From Hofstenia miamia (taxonomy: Eukaryota > Xenacoelomorpha > Acoela): a stretch of 64,000 bases of DNA. Made by a program: the position numbers and the translations under genes. The DNA lies in contig SCFE01000041.1 in the NCBI GenBank assembly GCA_004352715.1, positions 972,376 to 1,036,375 on the forward strand, written 5' to 3'. Numbering within the stretch: position 1 is the stretch's first letter; each line of letters opens with the position of its first letter. The notes below the pieces were generated by a model that saw nothing but the letters and a program-made list of their open reading frames with translations, searched no databases and was not told where the DNA came from. Shown in pieces: positions 1 to 11,830 of this stretch.

Positions 1-2400
1 AAACAGTTCTATATTACATGACACCATATTAATTCACCGACTATTGTTCGTAACCTATACAATTATTCATTCGTTTTGCAAAGTGTATTAAGCATTATAC
101 GAATTTAAATGCTTTTTCTCTGATATCGGTTTCTGTAAATGCTTTTAGGCGTTGTTATAACATTATTTCACGTGTGAATATCCGTCTTATTCAAGAACAT
201 TTCCATAATGCGTGCTTTTTTCTATTATTACACATAGCCTAAAACAAATGTATTCATGCAAGTCGATTCTACATGACACCGTATTAATTAATTCACTGAC
301 TATTGTTAGTAGCCTATACAATTATTTATTCGTTTTTCAAAAGCGTTTTTAAGCATTATACGAATTTCAGCGTTTTTCTTTGATAACGTTTCATAAATGT
401 TTTTGTGCGTTGTTATATTTCGCGTATGAATATCCTGTCACTCAATAATTTAATTCCATAATGCGTATTTTGACATTGAGAATTGCTGGTGTCATGAATA
501 TGTTTAATTACTGACTTACAGATATCGAGGGGTGTTTGGAAATGTTATCTAGATAATTTACAAACTCATTTTTATGGCATTTACGGGTGAATCATTTTTG
601 TGATATTTACGTGGTGATTCATATTGTTGATTACATGTTGCTATACAGCGTATTATATATTATTCCATACATTATTACATGCTGCATGCATACACACATT
701 ACGTTTGCTGACTAATTTTTATCCATAAATTTAGATTGCTTACATGGACTGCATTTAATTTGCTTCGGTAAACTAACATTACTTGTAAAGGCTGCACACC
801 ACTTTGTCAGGGTATACCACACACTCACAATCNGTATTTTGACATTGAGAATTGCTGGTGTCATGAATATGTTTAATTACTGACTTACAGATATCAAGGG
901 GTGTTTGGAAATGTTATCTAAATAATTTACAAACTCATTTTTATGGCATTTACAGGTGAATCATTTTTGTGATATTTACGTGGTGATTCATATTGTTGAT
1001 TACATGTTGCTATACAGCGTATTATATATTATTCCATACATTATTACATGCTGCGTGCATACACACATTACGTTTGCTGACTAATTTTTATCCATAAATT
1101 TAGATTGCTTACATGGACTGCATTTAATTCGCTTCGTAAACTAACATTACATGTAAAGGCTGCACACCGCTTTGTCAGGGTATACCACACACTCACAATC
1201 GTTAATATGACTATTTTTTATCCGTAAAAATTTTCCATGTGTTTTTGATTGCTTACATGTGCAATGCTTAATTCATTTTTCGGTAAAACAACATTACATG
1301 CAAAGACTACACAATGTTTTTGTCACAATATACGCTGTTAATTTCCATAACTTTTGATTGATTACTCGGTTGTTTAATTCATTTGTCGCGAATCTTCAAA
1401 AAGACTTCATTCTCTTTTATTAAAGCACACTATTTTCATTTGTAAAAAATTACACACATTTCCCAATGATTAATATAACTATAAAAACAATATAATTTAG
1501 GCTTTTTGAAAAATGTATACATTACATTCAAATTACATCATTTCGTTTTTTCATCTACAAAAATTTTACATGGTTCTATTGATTTACTTTTCTTGGTTAT
1601 GCACCACATAATTTGGTTAATTGCTATAATGATTAATTTAAATGGTAATTTCTTTACATATACATGGTATATCACACATTATTTTAGTTTGCAAACATAC
1701 TGTTGTTTACACATATTAGATGGCTAATTTGGTCTACACCAAGTTTTGTAATAACACATTGTGGGCAAATTTCTCTTATCTGTAAAAAAATTTCCATGTG
1801 GACATGGCTTTGTTTGCATACATTAGTTGGGTAATTGAGTTTACATTGCGTTTTGTAATAACACGTTAGTGACTATTTTCTCTTACCTGTAAAAATTTCC
1901 GTGTTTTATGTATAAAGATGCATACACACAAAGATTACAATATCATTTTTCCAAATATGTTGGCGTTTTTCCATTGTATAGATTCACAGGTTTAATTTGT
2001 TTTCTAGGATAATGAAATAACTGAATCTTTATAGGCAATAAAAACAAGCAAATTTTCGGAAGAAGTAAAATATAAAAGTGCATTAATATTCCAGATGTAT
2101 GAAATATAGAGGAAATTCAAATACTTGATAAACCAATATTTGTATACTTTGTTTAAGCAAAACCATGCATGTTAATACATCAATGAATATAGGTGTTAGG
2201 AAGGCTTACAAGTGAATGAATTCAATATATTTTTTCACAATGCGTATTTTTCGAGTATCATGTAAATACTAAACAATTTATTCACACATTTTGTACAAAC
2301 TAATCCCATGATGTGACATTAACTCATTTAAACAATTGTAACTCAATTGATTTATTTACATATTTTCATATAACATGTAAAACTTAGCATTTTTCTCAGG
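1..2400. repeat. Degenerate AT-rich tandem/interspersed repeat block
   Basis: The first 2.4 kb reads as diverged copies of a few AT-rich phrases. The phrase ACATGACACC followed by a TATTAATT-like string occurs at about 16 and again at 271, about 255 bases apart, with similar downstream text. A second phrase around AACATTACATG.AAAG followed by ACAC recurs near 775, 1143 and 1290. A third, around GTAAAAATTT.C.TGTG, recurs near 1225, 1780 and 1880. No frame encodes anything recognisable. I read it as an old, decayed satellite or nested repeat. The unit length is not constant, so a simple satellite is uncertain. Confidence 0.5.
465..1200. repeat. Near-identical direct duplication around single N (833)
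   Basis: Bases 465-832 are repeated at 834-1200 with a handful of substitutions and single-base indels, separated only by the N at 833. This is typical of two allelic contig ends placed side by side rather than collapsed. A real recent tandem duplication is possible but less likely, because the junction is exactly at the N. Confidence 0.75.
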
Positions 2401-3500
2401 CGGAATTATAAAATTAATCAGGTTAGCTAATAAAAGAGTTGACATATGATAATAAATCTANACAATGTCTGTTTATTAATTAGAGAGACATTTTTTATGT
2501 AATGCGGAAATGAATTTATCTTTACAGTGAATCACTGCGAATAAAATCTTGGTAATCACTTCGATTAGCGCCTTTTTTGAAATTTCAATTTGTATTATAC
2601 AGTCAAAAGCATTATAAGAAATTATGAATGCGTATTATGAAATAGTATATTACAAATTTCCCCATGGCGTTATGCCAGCCAATGATTAAGTGATATTAAA
2701 ACACATTTACCATTAATTTCTCCTGAGGCAGCATATATTAAACATTTAGATGAAAATATTTCTTGAATATGTAGCATGAAATTACAATAATTATATATGC
2801 ATAGCAAAATAATGATTGCTTTCTATAGGTTTTAAAAAATAAAAAAATTTGAGCAGTTACTATTTTGAAGCTCAGCAATGTCAAACCTTGACCAATCACT
2901 TTTGAGTTTTTATCACAAACGCTCATATTATGCAGAATGACTTACATTTTTACAAATTATATAGAACTTGTGTGCCAACAGCGTTATTAGATATTATATT
3001 GAAATTCATCGCTCCAAGTCATTGTGTAATGTATACTTTTACAATTTATACACAATTGCTAACTAAATTGTTGTTTTCCACCTCTTACATATTTGTTTTG
3101 ATTAATATTAACATGCTTGGAAACACGCTCTAATTCAAATAACATCATTTTTGTTTGAAATATTTGGGTTTTGGATCTACTAATTGTTTTCCTTGAAACA
3201 TTGTGTTGCATGTTTAAACATTGTTACAATGAACATGTCATAACTATATTGTCTGAAGCAAGTACGTCAGTGTACCTAAAAAATAAAAACTTCATTAAAA
3301 ATTAATTTGCTCAATTTAGTTTTGTCAAAGCGTTTCTTGTCATCAATTATATCACTTTGCACCAATCCTAGAAAATAAAAATAAAACTAATAAAACTTTG
3401 CCAAACAATTAATTTGTTCGATTAAGTTTTGTCAAAAATATTTCATCGCTAGATGGCGTCCAATCAAATCACTTCACTTCCATGTGGCAAAAAGTCATGG
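2401..3500. other. Non-coding AT-rich stretch, nothing recognised
   Basis: There is an isolated N at 2461. Only short open frames without domain features are present. I see no transposon ends or RNA gene. Confidence 0.4.
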
Positions 3501-3504
3501 GGTG

Positions 3505-4135
3505 TTACGAGCACTTCAGGGTGTCCCAATGTAACGGGGTCTGACCGTCTATAACTACTGTTATCTTCTTGTAGTCGTAATGCATTTTAGCCATTAGTCG
3601 TTGCCATTTTTTGCTTTCGTTTCTTATTTCTTCATTTGCCTCTGTGAGCATTTCTATTTGTTGTTGGAACAAATTTCTTTGTTCTGTTAGTCTCATGTTA
3701 GTATTGTTCCTCATTTTTCTTTTTGTCTATTCATCGATTCTAGTTCTAACAATTCGTTGTGTTAATTGTTTGATTTGTAAGTTTAATTGTATTTTGTCTT
3801 CCAAGCTTCTCCTCGTCATTTCTAACAATTCGGTTATTGTACTGTCCGTAGTACCAACTCTTTGGGGTATGCGTAGTTGTTACTATCTTATGGGTTTCTC
3901 CTACAGCTTTACCTATGCCTATTTTGCCATAGCTAAAGATTTTTGCATGTTTTCATTGTATCGCTTTTAGTTTTTCTCTTTCTACTTCATTTAAATGTTC
4001 ATAGTCTTCCTCATTTATTTCTGGTATCTTATATTCTTCCTCCTCTTGCTCGATTATATTAATACTTTTTTCGATTAATTGTATTTTTGTTGTTGTTTTC
4101 TTGTCATATATTTTAACATTTCCTTTATTTAACAT
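3505..4135 (-). pseudogene. Possible Ty3/gypsy-like pol remnant (pre-RT linker)
   Basis: On the minus strand an acidic segment is followed by a stretch of the form HLNEVEREKLKAIQ, then a stop, then a segment resembling 'IGIGKAVGETHKIVTT'. This resembles the linker just before the reverse transcriptase in Ty3/gypsy polyproteins (hydrophobic-ExExxKL... vF ... G...H.I.T). The frame is broken several times and no RT, RNase H or integrase motif follows. A second coiled-coil-like frame (3505-3714) lies downstream. The assignment rests on one weak motif. A decayed cellular coiled-coil exon is the alternative. Confidence 0.3.
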
Positions 4136-4799
4136 TTACCACTCTGTTAGTTTTTTCTTTTCATTATGCCCGATGTTGAGTTATATTTAATTATTATTTA
4201 CACTTGATTTTGCATATCTATAGGGTGCTTTCCTATATATGATAAAGGAATTGCAAATGCAATCACTACAAATAATAACTATAGCAATAAAATTTCAAGA
4301 TATTTTATGTGGCGAAGATTTTGAAACAATAAACATACAAAGAAATAAAAGAAGTCTTCTGCATTTGTCTGCACAAATCAAATAATGGTTGAACTGTAAT
4401 TCTATGGATTCATAATTAGCACCTAATGATATGCTACGAATTTTACAGAAATTTTGCATTTTTGGATTTATGCTGCCCAGAAAAATATATTCTTTTATTT
4501 AAGCACTCAAAAAAACACCAAATAGAGTTTTAAGACCATGAATTGATTCTAAATGATTGATTTAATCAAACAAAAATACAATTGGAAAAACGCATCACAT
4601 CACATTGGAAATCACAATGGAAATGATGCCTATGAAACTGTACGAAATTTATTTAATTTTGCTATTAGAAAAGCAAGTAATATTTATTCAAGTTTTCATT
4701 ATCAAAATTTTCATTCCAAAAAATAGGTTGTAATTTATTAACAATCATTAAATAATAGAATGTAAGCTGAAAATGAGAAAAGAAATATGTCATATAGAT

Positions 4800-7770
4800 A
4801 AATCCTTTACATAAGATAAGATAAGAAAATATAAGATAAGATATTCTTTATTCAAATAATATTTTTAATTACAAGACATGATATTATCTGAATAGCCTTA
4901 AGAATGATAACAAATAACTATAATATTTACAAAGAAAATAAATACTACAAAATTTGTTCTGTTCAATCTATGGAAATTAGTTATTGTATACTTTTTATTG
5001 AAAAATTTGAATCCAAGCCATAATTTACTCAAAATGAATATTTCTTTCAACATAAATGCTTTCAATTCTTTTTTAAACTTAATTGCACTCTTAATCATTT
5101 TAATCTAATTTGCTTCCAATTGCGAATTTCAACATTAATAAAAGACAGTTGCTTTATTTTTTGTGAAATTTAAAGCTAGCATAACGATTAGTTCTTATAT
5201 TGCGCTTATGACAAAAGTTTAGAAGTGATATTGAATTATAAAGAGGTAATTGATTTGTTATTTTAAAAAAACTTAATCAAAATGTTAAAAACAAAAAGTT
5301 GATTTGGACCAGCATGGATGACAAAATGTAATTTCCTGTTTTGGAGGAGTTTTTCTGTCAAACATTCAATACCTATTTTAATTGTATTGTAAGTTTTCTT
5401 GCTAATGATTCACTTAAATTTGAAAAAAGTGTATTTGCATAATTAAGATGACTCATGACTAAAGCATGAGATAATTAAATCATATTGGCAGAGGGTAAAT
5501 GTTCAGTTATGTGTGATATTGTTTTGATACTCATTGCCATGCGCTTTAAAATTTCTTTTACTTGCAGCTTGTATGTTAATTTTGAGTCAATAGTTATGGG
5601 GGATATTGAGTTGTTGTTAAAAGTAAGTGAAAAATTTGATAGTAATACACTATTTCTCTTAGGATTCAGGCTGCAAAATTCAGTTTGTTCACAGTTGTTG
5701 TTTAATTTGCGCATGTTAAAATATTTACTCAATTTTTCACAATTTTGTTCTACATCATTTATTGCTTGATTTAAGGTGTATTTCCACTAAAAATGCATGT
5801 ATCATCGGCGTATTGAATCAATTGACAATTCGTATGTTGCTGCATATCGTTTACTTATACGTTAAAAAGTAGCAGACCAAGAATGATACCTTGCGGTACT
5901 CCGTTTTTATAGATAGCCCATTTGAGAAAGTATTATTTGACGCACTGAATTCTGTGGTTAGATAACTAGATATTAATTTAACGCTAGTTTCAGAAAATCT
6001 TAGCTCCTTTAGTTTTATATATAAGATATCGTGATTAATAGAGTCAATTTGAAAGATCGAGACAAGGACTGCAAAAAATTGGTCAGAGTCAAGTAATGAT
6101 CGCCGATTTTCGGTAGCATACAAACGAGCATCATTAGTTGAAAAATTCTTACTGAAACCAAATTGTGTTTTTAACATTAATTGGTGTTTTGAAAGCTGGT
6201 CACTAATTTGATTATGTAAGAGGCGTTCGAAAATTTTACTTATTGGCGAAGGATTTGAAATCGGCCTATAATTAATAGCTAAAGTAACATCTTTCTTTTT
6301 GAAAACCATGCTTGTTTCAAACAATTTGGAAAGTTGTTTTGTTTTAAGGATTCATTAAAATTGAAATTTAGATTTTCAGAAGTTATAAAGGCAGTTGCTT
6401 TTAATATCCAGGAATGAATTTTAGATGAACCACTAGCTTTATTGGGTTTTAGTTTATTTATTGCTTTAATCATTTCGTACGTAGTCGAAAAACGAAAAAT
6501 GAATTGAGGTGCTTTATTGTTAATATTTGGTGATTGATATTGGATATAGGGTCCTTTAAATTCTTCCAAGTTAACAAATGTTTCGTTTAGCACATTAGTA
6601 ATATCGAAATCATTTGTAACTGAATGAATTCCTCCCCCCCTCCCTCCCCCCATCAGAGTCTCTAATCTCCTCAATGATTGTAGATTTAGATTTTCCACTG
6701 TTAGCAATTTCATCAATGAACTTCAATTTGGAATTTTGGTTTGATATATTTGTGAATCCATTATTCATATATTTATTAAAAGATTTTCGATTTTCAATAT
6801 TTGATAAATGTCTTGCTTTTTCATAAGCTAAGAAATTTTTGCTAGATTTTGTCAATGAGAAATTCTTAAAAGCGACCTTTGACGGCGTAATTTTATTAAC
6901 AATATTCAGATTAAACATATTTAGTAAAATGTCAATTCTATCTCGTTCTTTTTGATCCAAATATTGAATGTTGTAGTCTCCCTTTAAATTTAAAAACAAT
7001 GTCTTTTTTTCAGAAACAGCTAAAACCAATTCATTTTCCAATTGCTCAATGAAATAATTCAAATATTTTTTGTGGGGAGGATAAGAAACATTTATTAGTT
7101 GTGTTTTATATGTAGCATTTTTTTAAAGAATTTGATGTTTTTACCCACAAGCTTTCAAATTTGGATACGTCGCTACAATATTATCTGAATAAAGTGAATA
7201 AATAGTATCTTATCTTTATACCTTCGAGTAGTTTAGTTTGAAAATTTTTGGTATTAATAATGAGACTCCTCCACTATTCGATTTCCATAATAAATTATTA
7301 GTTTGCATATTTTTTCTAAACAAACAAAATGATTTATTGTAAGACCAACAATTATCAAAATCTTTTACAACCAGGTTTCCGATATTTCTAGAATAACATC
7401 ATTTTTAAAATTGGACATGAATTACTTAAATTCAGAATTTTTCTTTGACAATTTTTAAAAATTTATATGCACATAGTTAATAGTGTTATTTTTTGCTTTC
7501 AATTTTTCGAAATATGTACCGTAATCTAATATCGACCAAGGGTTCTTTTCAATGCCATCAAAAATTAATAATAAGAATAAAAATATTGAGATGCTTAGTA
7601 ATTTTTTAAAGCTGATAAACACGATGAAGATGTTTTTGTTGTTGATAGGAGAATATTGAATTAATTTATAGTAGCATAATGTTATTCTTTTTATATTCAA
7701 AACATGCATAATTTCATATTCATTAGCACGAAAAAATAAGTTAAATAACAATAAAAGGATAAACAATTTT
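4800..7770 (-). mobile_element. CR1/Jockey-like non-LTR retrotransposon, decayed, near full length
   Basis: Reading the minus strand from 7766 downward, pieces of one LINE polyprotein occur in order with frameshifts and stops. First is a hydrophobic N-terminal piece with a degraded 2A-like motif (7533-7559). Next come endonuclease fragments near 7300-7450 ('DVILEISETWL', 'SGGVSLLI') and 6900-7062. The RT N-terminal part follows (6279-6716, 'KLKPNKASGSSKIHSWILK'), then RT core pieces 'NYRPISNPSPISKIFERLL' (about 6250), 'GVPQGIILG' (about 5905) and the catalytic 'QYADDT' (about 5802-5816). Thumb and C-terminal sequence continues through 5475-5732 to about 5100. The 3' end near 4805-4860 is a reiterated TATCTTATC-type tail on the minus strand, as expected for this class. 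It is inactive because many stops interrupt it. Confidence 0.8.
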
Positions 7771-9137
7771 GAATGAAATTTAATTTTAGCATTTAAATGA
7801 TGAAATAACAGGGCGGAACAGTAGGTTTTATGAAAAGGCTGCAGTGCGTGTTGAACGGGTTGATTAAATGTACTTCTAGAATCAACGCTTTAATACAAGT
7901 TACTGAAATTTGGAAAACCCAAATTATAATGAATACTAACGAATTGCTTGCTTGGATCTCTAGAAAGGGAAAAATCAAATAATGCATATACTAGTGTTAT
8001 ATCATTTCAATAACTTTGCCAATATACACTGCATATATTTATTTATATATTTATATATTTATTATTAGTACTTTCAACAATACTTAGAAAAGTATAAAAA
8101 AATCAGTATTTAGTACTAACTGTTTATTATTTCTTTTTTCTTTATTGTAGATGTAAAGCTAATGATAATTCTTATTACCTTAGAAGTCATTTTAATTTCA
8201 AACCTTATTTGCGATCTAGTAAAATTCGTTGTCAATAATATTTTTTATATATTTTTATTAATTGTTTTGTTTTTTACAAATATAAATGATGGAAACTTAT
8301 TAAGAATAGTCTATTGTCCTTTAGGATTTTAATTGTTGCCTTTTGATTTTCATTAGCCTTGTTATATTTAATTGGCTTTGTTCTATGATTTGTTAAATAA
8401 TTGGATCTTCATTCCCTTAATGAAATTTTAACAATTTTTTGAAATTTATTGAAATTTAATTTTCTTTTATATATGGATGATGCTTGTTCCATAAATCAAA
8501 GCAAAATTTCTTTTTAAGTTTGATTTTGTGATAAGTCTTAGTTCGTTTACATTTTTATTTCATTATAGTGGAGATTTTTTTGCCAAATATTGAAGAGTAA
8601 TATAATTTCAATAGGTATTCTATGTGTTTCCATAATGTGCTTTCTAATATTTTTCTAGATATTTTCTCACAGATTGTTTTACTTGCCCAATTAAAAACAT
8701 TTTCAAGTTTATAAACATTTTCTTAATAACATTAGTAAATATTAAAGAATACGAAGGTATGACAGTATAACAGATCTTAGTAATATAATCTTCCATTTCA
8801 TTTATATGATCGTAGTAGCACTGATCTGCAGAATAGTGCTTTTTTTCACACATATTGATTTGAAATTTTTTAGTTTTCCGCTTCTATTTTTAACCTTAAG
8901 CAGACTAGCGTCTGTTTTAAAGTACAAACCGTTTTTTCACATTTGCAAATAATTTTCTCCAACCCTATTTCCACATTTGAAAATCTTGGGGTGTGGGTAG
9001 GTCTATTGGGAACATACATTAATGCAATGTTGAAAATGTCTATTAAAGCTTATTGCTGTGGCATAGATTGTTGAATAGATTAACAAGTTTTCTCAGAAAT
9101 TTTCGAATTTTTGAAAAAGATTTCAATTTTCTTTATA
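7771..9137. other. Non-coding AT-rich stretch
   Basis: Only short low-complexity open frames are present (for example minus 8644-8853, unrecognised). No domain or repeat boundary is visible up to the Tc1/mariner element that starts at 9138. Confidence 0.35.
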
Positions 9138-9876
9138 CAGGGTGAGGATAAAGTCACACAAAAAGTAATTTGTTAATTTATATTTCTAAGGAATTCCTCA
9201 ATCTATTTTTAGTAACATTAAAATATACTATATAAATGGGAATTTGTTATGATGCATTCATTATTATTTTTAGCAAGTTATAATGTCCAAGCTGTCAATC
9301 AAAGATAAAGTGCTATTCATAGAGTTATTTCACCAAAATGGTCAAAGTGCAACTGCAGCTATTCGTGTATTCACGACTCAAAGGGGTCTGCATAAGAAAC
9401 AATTTCCAGAATCAACAGTAACACGATTGACGATTGGTTAATAAGTTTAAAAGAACTGGATCAGTTGCTGATGCTCCAAGAAGTGGCCGGCCTTCCCTGG
9501 ATAAAGATGTTGAACAAGATGTTAAAAATGCAATGGAGACTATTCAAAGTCAGTCTGCTGTGGGTGTGGGGTCATGCTCAAGTCACTCAGTCTCAAAAAA
9601 CTGGAATAAGTAAAAAAAGTGTTCTTTCAATATTAAAGAGAAGATTTCAATTGTATCCCTATAAATTAAAAATTCACCATGAACAATGTCTAAAATAATG
9701 TAATTGACAGAATTTTTTCCTTATATAATGATAATGGTGAACATATTGAATTAAATAATTTTTAAATAATAAATTCCCTTTATTGATGATAACATATTTT
9801 TATTAAAAATTATTGTAGTGTGCTTTATTAGCTATATTTTTTGGGTTACTTTTTCCGTGTCTTTATCCTCACACTG
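9138..9876 (+). mobile_element. Tc1/mariner-type element with TIRs, catalytic domain deleted
   Basis: Inverted ends match over roughly 30 bases: CAGGGTGAGGATAAAG at the left (9138) and the reverse complement of CTTTATCCTCACACTG at the right (ends 9876). Each is flanked by the dinucleotide TA (9136-9137 and 9877-9878), the Tc1/mariner target duplication. Inside, from about 9283, the plus strand encodes an N-terminal helix-turn-helix region ('LSIKDKVLFIELFHQNGQ' followed by a GRPS hinge motif near 9487) and then jumps to 'PYKLKIHHEQCLK' (ends 9698). No DDE/D catalytic segment remains and frames are broken. It is a non-autonomous derivative that keeps the DNA-binding half and could be mobilised only in trans. 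Confidence 0.8.
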
Positions 9877-10089
9877 TACTTAGTTAATGCATTTAGAAGA
9901 TTTTTAGCCCCTGGAGGTAACAAAGAACTTTGACTGTTTCTCAATATGTGCAAAGGTATTCCATACTCATTGAGGTGTGGCATGCCCAAAGTCAGAGGTC
10001 GCAGGGCCGAGGGCGTTTAAATTTTTTTATAGGATCATTAAAAAATTTTTAAAAATCACCAGGCTGTTTAAGGTTAATAATCATAAATG

Positions 10090-11080
10090 AAGTTTTCTCA
10101 ATGTTCAATTTCATCAAATTCTGTTGAAAAAAATTCTTTAATTAAATGTTCTTGTAAGTCGCTACCATTTTCAAATTGAATGGATTCAACATCAATGAAG
10201 CTAGCAATATCATTTACATATAGATTGAATGGTAAGAAGTCTAAAGCGGATCCCTGTAGCACTCTAATATTTAACAATATTTTTTGAAGGAATGAGTATT
10301 TTCACTGAAATATTATGAAAGTTCAAATATATATGATTTTAGAAATATGATTGATGAGTCACTAAAATATTTGATTTTCTAATTTTCTCATTAGTAAATT
10401 GTGATTAATCGAATTGAAGACATTTTATATATCAAGCGAAGCACATTTTCATCTTTGTCTAATTTTATAAACCATTCATCTCTTGCTTCTATTAGTTTAT
10501 GACTTGTTGATAGTTTTTGCCTGAAACCATATTGATATTTGCTTAAAGGTTTTTTATCTTCTTTGTATGTTGGTATTGCATTTATTAAATAAAACAAATA
10601 ATGGTCTTGCTAATATGTATAGAGAGTCTTTTAATATCCATAGGGGATAGTGAAACATATTTAAATTTAAGAGGTATGTGATTCAAATTTATGTTAGGAC
10701 AATAACTTAATTTTGTAATTTCTTTAATAGCATCTTCGTTTTAAAATTTACCAAGATTTGCAAATATTCATTTATAATATCAACCCTTTTATTGTTTTTT
10801 TGATCATTTATTATTCATTGATTTCTATACATTCAATATAATAATTTTGTCTTTGATATATTTATTGTTGTATAATTCTTTTCATCATTGAAGGATCGCT
10901 CCAAAAAATCTTTAAGCTCATTTATAATTTATTTGACACTCTATTTCCTAAAATTCTTATACCCCTTGAAATTCTCAGGACATGTATTTTTTCAATATTT
11001 TGCCCAAAATTTATGTTTTACTTAATTGTTTTGTTTTTCTTTAAGTCTAAATCTTCTACGTTAGGCATAGTGTTTGATCT
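10090..11080 (-). mobile_element. Decayed non-LTR retrotransposon RT fragment
   Basis: Minus-strand text includes 'KYQYGFRQKLSTSHKLIEA' (about 10490-10550), which matches the QFGFR..RST box of LINE reverse transcriptases. Further down, near 10200-10260, is a 'GVLQGSALDFLPFNLYVND' stretch equivalent to the PQGSILGPLLF..YIND box. A degraded position corresponding to YADD follows. Upstream minus-strand text to about 11080 is heavily broken but shows the same composition. It is an inactive fragment, probably related to the 4.8-7.8 kb element but more diverged. Confidence 0.6.
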
Positions 11081-11589
11081 TGTTTTTTAATTAATGGACA
11101 CTGTTTGTCCTACAGAATTTTTTATCAAAGCATTAAATAAATAATCAGACAGTAGACCATCCAAAACAAATGTTTGATAATGAGATATTTTAGAAGCATC
11201 ACATATTTATGTAACCCATTAGTAAGGATTTTAAAATTGGTAATAGAAGATGATATACTTGTATTTACCGAAGGAGTTCTTTGACTGGTAGGCTAAAGTA
11301 ATTCTTTGTTGAAGAAATTTTGAATAATTGATCACTTTATTCTTAATCAATTGAAACTTGTTTTCTGATCCAGCATCATTTTAAAATTATTCCATAACTT
11401 TACTGCAATATTAAACCAATAAATTTCTCAAAAAATTAAAATTTCAGGTGTAATTAAATTGGGCTATCAAAGGAGCAGTGAATAATAGCAGGTTTAATGA
11501 GAATAATGAAGACAGAAAAATCTCAGACTCTAACGATGTTGTACAAAATAATTAACCATACTTTCTCAAAATGATGTTGTTGCTTCAAA

Positions 11590-11830
11590 ATTAATCAATA
11601 AACAAACCGAAAAATGCATACAATTGAAACATTTAGGTATAAGAAGCGAATATTTAAAAACTCATTTCTAAGCACAGCTATAAATATATGGAATGATCAT
11701 GACCTACTAAATACATGAATGTAGGACTATGGAATGATTTACCAAATTACAACAAATACATGACTTTTAAATTGATATTAAAGATATTGAATAAAGGTTG
11801 TAAAATTTAAAACCTCGACAATTCAGTCTT
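11590..11830 (+). mobile_element. 3' remnant of a plus-strand LINE
   Basis: Plus-strand frames contain 'FKNSFLSTAINIWND' and, after a break, 'WNDLPNYNKYMTFKLILK'. This is the C-terminal pattern of many LINE ORF2 proteins (RT...F...A...WN.LP......FK..L). Nothing upstream on the same strand could be joined to it. Confidence 0.45.

Noticed and set aside
1506-1727. Hydrophobic 73-codon ORF in the repeat block
   Set aside because: AT-rich chance frame within degenerate repeats. No motif and no splice context.
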